A stretch of DNA of 50,617 bases from Singulisphaera sp. (lineage in GTDB: Bacteria > Planctomycetota > Planctomycetia > Isosphaerales > Isosphaeraceae), in contig DAIDJG010000451.1 of NCBI GenBank assembly GCA_027451445.1, positions 1-50,617 on the forward strand, written 5' to 3'. Below are positions 34,604-42,753 of this stretch, in pieces. Position numbers and translations under genes: made by a program. Each line of letters begins with the position of its first letter. Positions within the stretch are counted from its first letter, which is position 1. A model generated the notes under the pieces. It did no database searches and was not told the origin of the DNA. It saw nothing but the letters and a program-made list of their open reading frames with translations.

Positions 34604-37147
34604 ATGATGCCCGTCCTGCTCGTTCTCGCTGGCGTCGTGGTCGCCGCTCCTGAGCCGGAAAAAGTGATTGTATCTGCGCCGCCGCCGATTGAAGGCGTCG
34701 TCGTCGATGAACAGGGAAAACCGGTTACCGGAGCCGAGCTGTTTCGGATCGGTACCGGGGTCACCTGGCAGGGAAAGTCGGACGCCGAGGGAAAGTTCGT
34801 CGTTGACCGAGCGAACGGTGTGGTCGAGGGGCCCAGACCGACCTCCGACTTTGAGCAGCTCGTCGTCTACCAACCCGGAGCGCGGCTCGTCATCTCCCTC
34901 CTTCCGAGCTGGTCGGTGCGTGACGTTGGTGAGCCTGTGAGGATTGTTTTGCGTCGTGCCAAGGGAGTGTCAATCCGGGTACTCAATCCTGACGGTCGAC
35001 CGGTCGAAAAGGCGAAAGTCCATCTCAACGCCGCCAAGAATGGAGGGAACGGGCTGAATGTACTGGGTGACCGAGTCGCCGCCACGACAGGCGCGGACGG
35101 TCGCGCTCGGCTCACGTGCGTGGATCCCGAGGATGTACAGACTTGCCTCGTCACGGCGCCGAACTTCGGGACGCAAAACTTCCGGTGGGAAGTCCCCGTT
35201 AAAGACGAGGTCGACCTCAAACTCAGAGCGGTGGGCCAGCTTACGGGTCGCGTTTTGGCTGATGATCCGGAAAATGCTCGCGGGATGAAGCTTCGCGTGA
35301 ACACGTCGATACGCGGCCCGGATCGCTGGCTCTCTAACGGTGACGGATTTGTCGAAATCACGACCGGTGCGGATGGCCGATTCGATATCCCCGCGCTTGC
35401 GGTGGGGGAAGTTTCGGTCATGATCCTCGAAGGGATCGAACGCTCCACGGTTCTGCAGCAACCGCGCGGACGAATGATTGACGCCGGCAAACGCACTGAT
35501 GTCCGGATCATCCTGGGCCGAGGCTCTTCGATCCGAGGTATCCTCCGCGAGCGGGGCTCGGGACGACCCGTCGTACATGCCTTGCTCATGTTGCGGAATT
35601 CCGATTCCATCCCGTTCCTCCGATCCCAAGCGTTGCGCACTGACGACAACGGTCGGTTCGAGGTCTTCGTGGGACCCGGACCGATTCGGTTTGCACTGCT
35701 CTACGCTGGCCCCTTCGTCGTGGCCGAGACTGTGAAGACGCCAAACCTGGCAACCAATCCCCAGGGAGGCGCTCCGCTTGACCTGCCGCCGATCGAGCTG
35801 GTCCGTGGTGTAGACCTCCCCGTGGTCGTGCGCGATACCGAGGGCAAGCCCGTGGCTGGCGCTTCAGTCGAGGCTACGCTCGCCAACGGCGAGCGCGTGA
35901 GAAGTGGTTCCGGCTTGTTGCGCGATCGGGTTACCAACGAGCGGGGCGAACTCACGTTATGGACCATACCACCGGGCGGCCAGCCGGAAGTTGTCGCCTG
36001 GAAGGGCGACACCGCGAGCGACGCGCCCCACCCCGTATCGCTGGATGCAAAGCAAGCGGTCACTCTTGTCCTCAGCCCGGAGAATACGATGAGTCTCGAA
36101 GGGCGTGTGGTCGACGACCTGGGGAAGCCGATCGCCGGTGCTCGGGTCGTCCTGCGCTCGCGCCGGCGGACATCCACTGGCGCAGAGGCGTTTCGCACCA
36201 CATCGGGCGTGGACTTCACAAGTTCCGGTTGGAACCTCCACACCGATGCGGACGGACGCTTCCGATCGCCGCGCCGCCTGCTCCGTTATGAGGAACACCG
36301 AGTCAGCGTGCGTGCCCCGGGCATGACGCCGTTGGTGAGCGACTGGTTCGCCCCGACCACTCCATCGTTCTTCGACTTGACGCTTCACCGGATCACTCCG
36401 CACGAGCAGGCACAGATTCGCGCGAACTACGACGCAGGCTGGGCGGCCTTCCATCAGGGTGATCTTGCGGAAGCTGAGGCGAAGTTCCAGTCGGCCGTCG
36501 CCGAGGCCGAAAAGCGCGGCGTGAAGGACCAAGCGGACCTGGCCTGGTGGCTCGCTTCCCTGGGCGAGATCCGTTGGCTCAGGGGCAAGACCGATGATGG
36601 CGAGGCGCTCGTTCGACGTGCCCTCGAGCTCCGCAAAAAGGTCCTGGCGCCGACGCAACCCACAACGGCCGACACGCTCGGACTGCTCGGCGAGATCCGC
36701 CAGAGCCAGGGCAAGACTGACGAGGCCGAAGCGCTCATCCGCGAGGCGCTCACCCTCCGCGAACACGCCCAAGGGACCACCAGTCCCGATTATGCACGCG
36801 CCCTGTTCCGTCTCGGTTATTTCGAGCTCACCCTCCAGCGCGACGCGAAGGCCGAGGCCGACCTCGCACGCGGTGTGACGATCATGGAAACGGTGTTTGG
36901 CCCGGAGCATCGCGACCTGCTTCTACCGCTGGAGAATCGTGCCATCGCGCTCTGGCGTCTCAAGCGCCTGGACGAGGCCGAAGGCGTCTATCGCCGCACC
37001 GTGGCTCTTGCGGACAAGCTCAAAGGAAGCCAGTCCCCCGAGGCCCGAAGGTTGCGTAAGGACCTCGCGGGACTGCTCCGCGCCAACGGCAAACAGGCGG
37101 ACGCCGAAGCCCTCCAGGAACCGTCGGGCGCGAAACGCAGTCCGTGA
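34604..37147 (+). CDS. Secreted carboxypeptidase-regulatory and TPR protein
   Basis: An 847-residue exported protein with signal peptide MMPVLLVLAGVVVAAPEPE. Several carboxypeptidase-regulatory-like (Ig-fold) modules follow: GVVVDEQGKPVTGAELFRIG near residue 30, PVVVRDTEGKPVAGASVEAT near 410 and LEGRVVDDLGKPIAGARVVL near 500. From about 610 to 830 are tetratricopeptide repeats (GWAAFHQGDLAEAEAKFQSA, IRQSQGKTDEAEALIREALT), a protein-binding solenoid. Both halves are non-catalytic, suggesting a structural or scaffolding role. ATG 34604 sits nine bases after GAGAGGAGG (34586-34594), making it the best start. No partner gene is evident; the S41-like fragment follows immediately. Confidence 0.8.
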   Translation: MMPVLLVLAGVVVAAPEPEKVIVSAPPPIEGVVVDEQGKPVTGAELFRIGTGVTWQGKSDAEGKFVVDRANGVVEGPRPTSDFEQLVVYQPGARLVISLLPSWSVRDVGEPVRIVLRRAKGVSIRVLNPDGRPVEKAKVHLNAAKNGGNGLNVLGDRVAATTGADGRARLTCVDPEDVQTCLVTAPNFGTQNFRWEVPVKDEVDLKLRAVGQLTGRVLADDPENARGMKLRVNTSIRGPDRWLSNGDGFVEITTGADGRFDIPALAVGEVSVMILEGIERSTVLQQPRGRMIDAGKRTDVRIILGRGSSIRGILRERGSGRPVVHALLMLRNSDSIPFLRSQALRTDDNGRFEVFVGPGPIRFALLYAGPFVVAETVKTPNLATNPQGGAPLDLPPIELVRGVDLPVVVRDTEGKPVAGASVEATLANGERVRSGSGLLRDRVTNERGELTLWTIPPGGQPEVVAWKGDTASDAPHPVSLDAKQAVTLVLSPENTMSLEGRVVDDLGKPIAGARVVLRSRRRTSTGAEAFRTTSGVDFTSSGWNLHTDADGRFRSPRRLLRYEEHRVSVRAPGMTPLVSDWFAPTTPSFFDLTLHRITPHEQAQIRANYDAGWAAFHQGDLAEAEAKFQSAVAEAEKRGVKDQADLAWWLASLGEIRWLRGKTDDGEALVRRALELRKKVLAPTQPTTADTLGLLGEIRQSQGKTDEAEALIREALTLREHAQGTTSPDYARALFRLGYFELTLQRDAKAEADLARGVTIMETVFGPEHRDLLLPLENRAIALWRLKRLDEAEGVYRRTVALADKLKGSQSPEARRLRKDLAGLLRANGKQADAEALQEPSGAKRSP

Positions 37148-37185
37148 CAGCGGGTCAGCAAAAGGGGTGTGGGTTCGTCACGCAG

Positions 37186-37368
37186 ACCGCGTTCCGCAAC
37201 TTCGACGTCAAGGCGTACACCAGGTTCCGCGACCGGCCGATCGAACGTCGCGGCCTGGAGCCGGATGTGCCGGTACGTTGTACGGCCGAGGACCTGTCGC
37301 AAGGTAAGGACTCGGTGATCGAGACGGCCGTCGAGTGGCTCGGAAAGGCCGGTCGGGAACGAATACGT
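37186..37368 (+). pseudogene. S41 protease C-terminal remnant
   Basis: About 61 codons read AFRNFDVKAYTRFRDRPIER, then RGLEPDVPVRCTAEDLSQGK and DSVIETAVEWLGK. This resembles the tail of S41 (carboxyl-terminal processing) proteases, where an E/GxGxxPD motif precedes a final helix. No start codon with a ribosome-binding site and none of the catalytic domain are present. The frame continues into unrelated Arg-rich sequence antisense to the DUF1559 gene. It may be the missing end of the truncated PDZ gene at 21393-22115. Assignment from motif alone. Confidence 0.4.
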
Positions 37369-37395
37369 ACCAACGATCAGCGCGGTCGCGCCTCC

Positions 37396-38244
37396 TCAAG
37401 GCGTCGACGGATTGGCCAGGATGGCTCCGTCGTTCCAGGCCCAGAGCCGGGGGATGATCGTTTCCGACGTCATGTAGGAAAGCGTGCGGACCGAGCCGTC
37501 CACAAAGAGCGACGGAATGCCGCCAGGGTGTGATGCGCCAATGTATTGTCGTATATCGACCGAATTCAGGTCGCGGACGAAAAAACGAGGGTCGCGTTTG
37601 TAATCGAACTGGCCGGTGCCCGGCCCGCCGAGCCAGCCGTTGTCGCCGTTCGCGAGGCCCCAGCCCTGCCGATAGTAGTCGCTTGGTGACAGAGCCTTGT
37701 GCGACAGGAGTAGCGTATTCGAGCTGCCGTCCGACGCTCCGATGTTGTTCATCCCGACTCCGCCGCGCAGGACGATGTCGCCCGTGTGGAGCACGAAGGG
37801 TCCGCCGAGAACGCTGAGCCAGCCGTTCTGGAAGAAGTCGTCCGGATGCCGGCCGGCGGCGTAGTCAGCCTTTGGGCCGCAATCCGGTCCTCGTCGCGTC
37901 GGGCACAGGAAGATCGAGACGGCCTGAGGATCGCTGAGCGACATGTTTCCCTGCTCGATATAGGGGAGCAGGCTCGTGTAGAATGTCGCCGTGCTCTCCG
38001 GTGCGACAGCGGCCCCCCGATATGGCGGGTACGGTCCGTCCCACGAGACCGGGAAAACGCCCCAGGCGTTGTGATAGCCATGGAACGCGATGCCGAGCTG
38101 CCGCAGGTTGTTCGAACATTGCATCCGACGTGCGGCCTCGCGGGCCGACTGCACGGCCGGAAGCAGCATCAACACGAGCATCGCCATGATTGCGATCACG
38201 ACGAGGAGCTCGATCAGTGTGAAACCGCGGGGGGAACGTGGCAT
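37396..38244 (-). CDS. DUF1559 pseudopilin-like protein
   Basis: A 282-residue relative of the gene at 32852, with the same prepilin-type signal ([20 protein letters not shown]) and [20 protein letters not shown], then a shorter DUF1559 domain ([30 protein letters not shown]). AAGGAG stands five bases before ATG 38244, so the longer open frame through the upstream TGGCAGA repeats is not translated. It lies downstream of the ECF sigma factor and small membrane-protein genes on the same strand, so all three may be transcribed together. Role unknown. Confidence 0.92.
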   Translation of the reverse strand: MPRSPRGFTLIELLVVIAIMAMLVLMLLPAVQSAREAARRMQCSNNLRQLGIAFHGYHNAWGVFPVSWDGPYPPYRGAAVAPESTATFYTSLLPYIEQGNMSLSDPQAVSIFLCPTRRGPDCGPKADYAAGRHPDDFFQNGWLSVLGGPFVLHTGDIVLRGGVGMNNIGASDGSSNTLLLSHKALSPSDYYRQGWGLANGDNGWLGGPGTGQFDYKRDPRFFVRDLNSVDIRQYIGASHPGGIPSLFVDGSVRTLSYMTSETIIPRLWAWNDGAILANPSTP

Positions 38245-38259
38245 GGTTACTCCTTGGGG

Positions 38260-38390
38260 TGGCAGATGGCAGATGGCAGATGGCGGATGGCAGATGGCAG
38301 ATGGCAGAAGCGAGATGGCCTGCGCAGGATGGCAGAGGCAAGAGGGTGGGCAGATTGCTCGGTCTCGTACTTCATCTGCCATCTGCCATT
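38260..38390. repeat. TGGCAGA heptamer repeats, inverted partner
   Basis: Seven consecutive TGGCAGA units fill 38260-38308 (the fourth reads TGGCGGA). A reversed partner, TCTGCCATCTGCCA, lies near 38374-38388, so the two could form a long stem around the 65 bases between them. The element lies in the leader of the downstream DUF1559 gene, between it and the small membrane-protein gene. Heptamer arrays can change length by slippage. Confidence 0.85.
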
Positions 38391-38416
38391 TTGCATTCGC
38401 CATCTCGTTTTTCCTC

Positions 38417-38833
38417 TCAAGGCCTCGCCCCTCCTCCGGCAGCCTGGGGAGGCTTCAGCGCCTCACCTTCGCGAGACCGCGTCATTTCGACCGTGCCACC
38501 GCCGGGCATCGTCACTGTGACTGTTTCGCCCTCTTTCAAGGGGGCAAGCGTCCGGATCGTATGGGCCTTCCTACCTGAAGGTTCCTGGTAGGTCTGGACC
38601 CGAGCTTCGACCGTCGCGCCGGTGGACGACTTTCCCTTCGCCGTCACCGACTTTCCCACGGCTTTCGGCGCCTGCCCTTCGGCTTGTTTGGCGCGGCGAA
38701 GGAGCTCCTGGGCGTCGTCGGGACCGGAGGGGAACAGTAGCGCGATCGCGCCAGCCGCGGCGAGCCCGAAGACCACGAGGCCACCCGCTACGAGAAAACG
38801 GCGCTTGCGCGAGTTTTCGTTACGATCGTTCAT
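38417..38833 (-). CDS. Small membrane-anchored hypothetical protein
   Basis: A 138-residue protein. A basic N-terminus ([10 protein letters not shown]) precedes one membrane helix ([21 protein letters not shown]), then about 95 residues outside, lysine-rich in the middle ([20 protein letters not shown]) with beta-like segments ([17 protein letters not shown]). Its ATG overlaps the stop of the sigma factor gene as ATGA, so the two are co-translated. It could be a partner or anti-sigma-like membrane protein, but no anti-sigma motif is visible. No family recognised. Confidence 0.75.
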   Translation of the reverse strand: MNDRNENSRKRRFLVAGGLVVFGLAAAGAIALLFPSGPDDAQELLRRAKQAEGQAPKAVGKSVTAKGKSSTGATVEARVQTYQEPSGRKAHTIRTLAPLKEGETVTVTMPGGGTVEMTRSREGEALKPPQAAGGGARP

Positions 38834-40386
38834 GGAATACGTTCCTCTCGGGTCTTGATCTTGGCCGTAAGAATGGAACGGACGATGAGGCGGCCATCCT
38901 CTCTCGTCTCGAAACTCAGTGCGACCGGCATTCCCGTTCTCAGCTCTTCAAACGTGATTTCGTGCATCCGGACCGCTGCGTCCGGCACCGCGTCCACGAA
39001 CGTAATCCTCGCTCCAACAGCCACGGTGATCTGGTCCATCCGCAGCCGCGATTTGCCCAGTGAGACACCGATGGTCCTTGCGTTCCAATCAACCGCGTCG
39101 AGCCTGTCGATCGACGCCGATGTGTTGCGCTCCCCCGACTCAGCGCGGAGCGCGGACACCGTCATCTGCCCCGGCGCCAACTCGACCGCGATGCGCATTC
39201 GCGGCTGGAGCGCGTCCAGCCTGGCGACGCGACCGTCGAGCGTGATTTGGGCGTTGTCCGCCACCGGCAGGCGCTCGATCACCATACCAGTGGGGACCAG
39301 TGTTCCCTCGGCATTGCCGATCGAGAGGACGTTCTCCGCCTGTGGTAAGGGGAGGTCGCTCAGCGAGAGCGTCCGTCCGGCAAGATCGACGCTGGCGACG
39401 AACCACTGCAGCCTGGAGACGAGCCCTCGCTCGTCAACCCGTCCCTCGGCGGGCACCACAACGGGCTGGGCAACGTTGCGTGCGCCGGGCCCGTCGAGCT
39501 CAGACCGATAAGCCCACGTTCCGAGGCCGGTCCCGAGTGTCGCGAGGGCCAGCAGGGCGGCCACGGGGAGTTTCAGTTGGGCGAGGAACATTCGTCTCGA
39601 CACGATGAGTGCCGTTCGGGCAGCGCTGGCCGAGACGATCGCCATGCCGAAGGCTGAGGTCCCATGGACGAAGCTCATTGCGGCCTGTACGGTCGCTGTT
39701 CCCAGGGCTGGGGGAACCGTCGCTGAAGCCGTGTGCGCGGTGAGCAGCGTGGCGACGCTTGCGGAACCGACCGCCACCCCGCGCCGGGCGAGCCGGCTCC
39801 TTAGCCGAGAGCGGGCCTGGGCCAGCCGTCCTCGCACGGCCCCCGTCGTGCAGTGGAGCCGGTTCGCAGTCTCCTCAACCGTAAGCTCTTCGAGGCAGCA
39901 GAGAACGACGACGGCCCGTTCTTTGTCCGGCAGGCGAGCGAGCTCCTGGTGGACGAGCCCGAGCTGCTCTTCGTGGTCGAGTCTCATGTCGTGCCGCTCC
40001 GCCCGACTGTCCGCCGCGAGTGCGGTCCACTCTCCTTTCGGAACCTCGCGCGACCGCCGCCGCCGTGTCTGTCCTCGGGCCTTCCGAGCGGTTCGATGAG
40101 CAACCCCATAAAGCCAGCTCGCCAGCAGATCGGGGTCACGGATTGAGTTTGCCCTGCGCGCCAGCACAAGGAACGTGGCCTGGAAGGCGTCCTCCGCCTC
40201 ATGCACATCCCCGAGCAACGCCCGGCAGACCTTCATGACCATCGGCCCGTGCCGTTCGACGAGGACCGCGAACGCTGCCTCGGCCGTGGTTTCGCCTCGG
40301 CGCGCAAACCGTTCCAGCAACTGGCCATCGGGCAATCCCCCGAGGGTCCCTTCCCGAAACAGGTCGCGCAAGGGCTTCGCGATCAC
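38830..40386 (-). CDS. ECF sigma factor with membrane-anchored extension
   Basis: A 518-residue protein. Residues about 30-105 are sigma region 2 (AFAVLVERHGPMVMKVCRAL, then EAEDAFQATFLVLARRANSI), and about 150-205 are region 4 (LPDKERAVVVLCCLEELTVE, ETANRLHCTTGAVRGRLAQA). The rest is an extra 310 residues: an Ala/Thr-rich linker, a membrane helix near 268-288 (LPVAALLALATLGTGLGTWA) and a beta-rich extracytoplasmic part. A sigma factor tethered to the membrane may be controlled by sequestration or proteolysis. GTG 40386 is preceded by AAAGGAGGT at six-base spacing, which decides the start over the longer frame from 40413. It overlaps the next gene by four bases. Confidence 0.9.
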   Translation of the reverse strand: MIAKPLRDLFREGTLGGLPDGQLLERFARRGETTAEAAFAVLVERHGPMVMKVCRALLGDVHEAEDAFQATFLVLARRANSIRDPDLLASWLYGVAHRTARKARGQTRRRRSREVPKGEWTALAADSRAERHDMRLDHEEQLGLVHQELARLPDKERAVVVLCCLEELTVEETANRLHCTTGAVRGRLAQARSRLRSRLARRGVAVGSASVATLLTAHTASATVPPALGTATVQAAMSFVHGTSAFGMAIVSASAARTALIVSRRMFLAQLKLPVAALLALATLGTGLGTWAYRSELDGPGARNVAQPVVVPAEGRVDERGLVSRLQWFVASVDLAGRTLSLSDLPLPQAENVLSIGNAEGTLVPTGMVIERLPVADNAQITLDGRVARLDALQPRMRIAVELAPGQMTVSALRAESGERNTSASIDRLDAVDWNARTIGVSLGKSRLRMDQITVAVGARITFVDAVPDAAVRMHEITFEELRTGMPVALSFETREDGRLIVRSILTAKIKTREERIP

Positions 40387-40600
40387 GCTCGTACCTCCTT
40401 TTGGCATCGCCACTTTCTCCAGGAGACGAACCGAGACCTTTCAGCAGAGATACTGCCCGGGTCCGGCGGATCGGCAAAGAAATTTTTCGGGCTACCGCCA
40501 GCGTGGAAGTGATGCCGTGCAAGACGATGCTTGGGCTCGGATAGACTATAATCCGCGCGAACCGCGGTACTTCTTATCGTTCCGCTTCAGGAGCCGTATC

Positions 40601-40939
40601 ATGAGCTTGCTTGACCTCGTGCGTAAGCCGGTGTTCCTCGTGATGATTTCGCTGCTCTTGGTCGTAGGCGTATTCGTTCTCCTTCCGCCGAAACAGGGTA
40701 CCGCGGTAGTCCAGTTAGCCATCCATTTGACGATGGCCTGGGCCTCGTATCGGATCTGGCGCCGGGCAGGTTTTACGTTTGGGGCGGGTCTTCCCAACGG
40801 CTTGATTTTGTTCTTCAACATGCTGATGCCCGTGTGCTGGATCGTTTTACTCATCAGCGTTGCGTGCCAGCCGTGGCCGGCAATCGGCGAATCGAAGGCC
40901 TTGCCGACGGAAGGGACGTCCGGACAGGTCATCGCCTAA
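40601..40939 (+). CDS. Small two- or three-helix membrane protein
   Basis: A 112-residue membrane protein of unknown function. Hydrophobic segments are at about residues 12-29 (FLVMISLLLVVGVFVLLP), 33-48 (TAVVQLAIHLTMAWAS) and 70-88 (LILFFNMLMPVCWIVLLISV), followed by a short hydrophilic tail. CAGGAG (40588-40593) is seven bases before ATG 40601. It is divergent from the sigma factor gene. Confidence 0.7.
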   Translation: MSLLDLVRKPVFLVMISLLLVVGVFVLLPPKQGTAVVQLAIHLTMAWASYRIWRRAGFTFGAGLPNGLILFFNMLMPVCWIVLLISVACQPWPAIGESKALPTEGTSGQVIA

Positions 40940-41051
40940 CGGCCAGGATGATCCCGGTTCGTGAAAGAATCGACTGGCGCGGTGGTGATAGCGGGTGTGG
41001 CGAAATCGTGTCGGAGTCGTTTCCACAGTCGAGTGCACTGAGGCAAGGCCG

Positions 41052-41963
41052 ATGCGTTCGCTCCAAGGCGCGTTGTTCGCTTCTCTGGCTCTCTTCGGCG
41101 TGTGGGCCGAAGGTGGTGAGGATGAGCCTCCGAAATCCACCGCCGATCAGCGCCAGGCCTTCGCCGAGAAGGCCGCGGGTGATTACCGCTTTGTCCTTGA
41201 CGGGCGCGGTCAGGGCAACGTCGTCTTGCACGGCGGGCCGCTGCTGCGCTGGAACAATAAGGTGGTCCGCGAAGACGACGGCATGCTGTTTCTCTGGAAC
41301 GCCGGGAAACAGCGGAGGCCGGTCGCGTCGGCGCAGTTCTTTCTTGTGGAGACGGACTGGCACCATGAGTTCCAATCGTTGTGGCCCGGGCGCTTCGAGG
41401 CGCACTGGCAAGGGACGAATGACGGTTCCTGGAACTGGCGGCCGACGCGGCCGGGGCTGAGGTGGGTTCGCGCCGATCGGATCGATGCTCCCGCCCAGTC
41501 CGCCAATCAGCGGCTGCGCCAGATGAAGTCGATCGCCGAACGATTCACCGCGTCCATGGACGAGGAAGGTACGTTTGAGAATCCGGAGCAACTTTGGCTA
41601 CTCACCACGCTCCTCTATCGATACGCGGCGCGCGATCAGGGCGTACTCGACGGCGCAATCTTCGTGTTTGCCCAGGGAACTAACTTTGAGATCCTGATGC
41701 TCATCGAAGCGGACGTCTCGTCGCCCTCGGCACAAAGCTGGCGCTACGGTTTTGCGCGCATGTCGTGCTTCTGGTTAAGGGTGCACAGGAGCGGCCAGGA
41801 GGTTTGGAGCGCCGACCGAGAAAGCGTGCCAACCCCGGATCCCGGCTCGCCTTATTTTTCCGTCAGTTCGCCCAGCGCGACCGCTCCGCCGAACTCAATG
41901 TCGCTCCCCGAAGCGATGCCAAGAAATGATTGCGGACGCGATTCTCACACTTCGAGTACGTAG
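41052..41963 (+). CDS. Hypothetical secreted protein
   Basis: A 303-residue protein. A hydrophobic N-terminus (MRSLQGALFASLALFGVWAE) suggests export. The body has a beta-rich part (DYRFVLDGRGQGNVVLHGGP, NNKVVREDDGMLFLWN) and a Trp-rich segment (ETDWHHEFQSLWPGRFEAHW). A helical stretch (NPEQLWLLTTLLYRYAARDQ) looks conserved, but I cannot name the family. The Ser/Pro-rich last 35 residues look unlike the rest, so a late frameshift is possible. The 3' end overlaps the convergent methyltransferase gene by 19 bases. GAGGCAAGG precedes ATG 41052. Confidence 0.7.
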   Translation: MRSLQGALFASLALFGVWAEGGEDEPPKSTADQRQAFAEKAAGDYRFVLDGRGQGNVVLHGGPLLRWNNKVVREDDGMLFLWNAGKQRRPVASAQFFLVETDWHHEFQSLWPGRFEAHWQGTNDGSWNWRPTRPGLRWVRADRIDAPAQSANQRLRQMKSIAERFTASMDEEGTFENPEQLWLLTTLLYRYAARDQGVLDGAIFVFAQGTNFEILMLIEADVSSPSAQSWRYGFARMSCFWLRVHRSGQEVWSADRESVPTPDPGSPYFSVSSPSATAPPNSMSLPEAMPRNDCGRDSHTSST

Positions 41964-42556
41964 ACCTTCTCACGTCCTCCCGGGATGAGAAACGACCGGG
42001 CCACAGGCTGCGCGAGCCGAGCGAAGAAATCGTCCAACGATCCTTCGTCGAAACGGTGGACCTGATCCCCTTGGCCCGCATTGGCCCGCCGCTTGGCAAA
42101 CGCCGCGAGCCCGGGGATCCGGCTGGCCGAAAGGTTTCGTATCGGTTCGGAAATGATCACCTGCTGGCTTGCAGCAGCGAGCATCCTGCGGACGAGAGGT
42201 GCCGGGTCTGGCAGGAACTGGTAGAGGCTCGCCTGCAAGACGAGGAAGTCGGCCGCTGGTAAGGGCTGGTCATCGCGCAGGTTCCAGACGATCGCCTGAC
42301 CCCCCCGGCGGTGCACGTGGGCGACGAATCCGTCGTTGATATCCAGTCCGGTGTAGTGAACCCCCCGGCGGTGTAGGTAGCGATGGTAGAGGACTCCAGG
42401 CCCACAGCACAGGTCGACGACGCTCGAACCATCCGGGATCAGCGCTGCAATCGAGCGATAGCGAGCGGAATAATGCCGGCCGTACAGGGCCAGCATGATG
42501 GCCTCGTAAACGAATGCGTTTGCGTAAACAAGACTTCGCCCCACGTTTTGGCTCAT
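41945..42556 (-). CDS. Class I SAM-dependent methyltransferase
   Basis: A 203-residue enzyme. The SAM-binding motif I is SSVVDLCCGPGVLYHRYL, and the acidic motif II ending strand 2 is VHYTGLDIND. A following FLVLQASLYQFLPDPAPLVR marks motif IV, and the C-terminus is the usual strand (GGREKVYVLEV). It lacks a signal peptide. It is the last gene of the minus-strand sugar operon and so may methylate a lipid-linked sugar or related acceptor. ATG 42556 has no clear Shine-Dalgarno and is preceded by a nested palindrome. The longer open frame upstream is a repeat read-through. Confidence 0.8.
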   Translation of the reverse strand: MSQNVGRSLVYANAFVYEAIMLALYGRHYSARYRSIAALIPDGSSVVDLCCGPGVLYHRYLHRRGVHYTGLDINDGFVAHVHRRGGQAIVWNLRDDQPLPAADFLVLQASLYQFLPDPAPLVRRMLAAASQQVIISEPIRNLSASRIPGLAAFAKRRANAGQGDQVHRFDEGSLDDFFARLAQPVARSFLIPGGREKVYVLEV

Positions 42557-42590
42557 TGATTCTGTTAGCGTCTGTCCCAATAGGGCGGGA

Positions 42591-42710
42591 AGCGAGAAAT
42601 GGGGACTGGCTCCGGACGTCTTGGGACGGTGCCTGTCCCCATTTCTCGCTTCGCTCCGCCGGAAAACGGGGACAGGCACCTCGAAGACTCGGAGCCAGTC
42701 CCCGTTTTCC
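42591..42710. repeat. Nested inverted-duplication palindromes
   Basis: Palindrome 1 has perfect 15-bp arms (42591-42605 / 42636-42650). Palindrome 2 has perfect 13-bp arms (42661-42673 / 42698-42710). The two are also inverted copies of each other: 42601-42614 pairs with 42690-42703 and 42628-42640 with 42668-42680. The family is built on GGGGACTGGCTCCG and GGGGACAGGCACC. It separates the membrane-protein and methyltransferase genes of one operon, where it could slow or end transcription. Confidence 0.85.
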
Positions 42711-42753
42711 GGCTCCGCTCCACTTCCGGGACAGAATTTTAGCGTTCCGTCCG

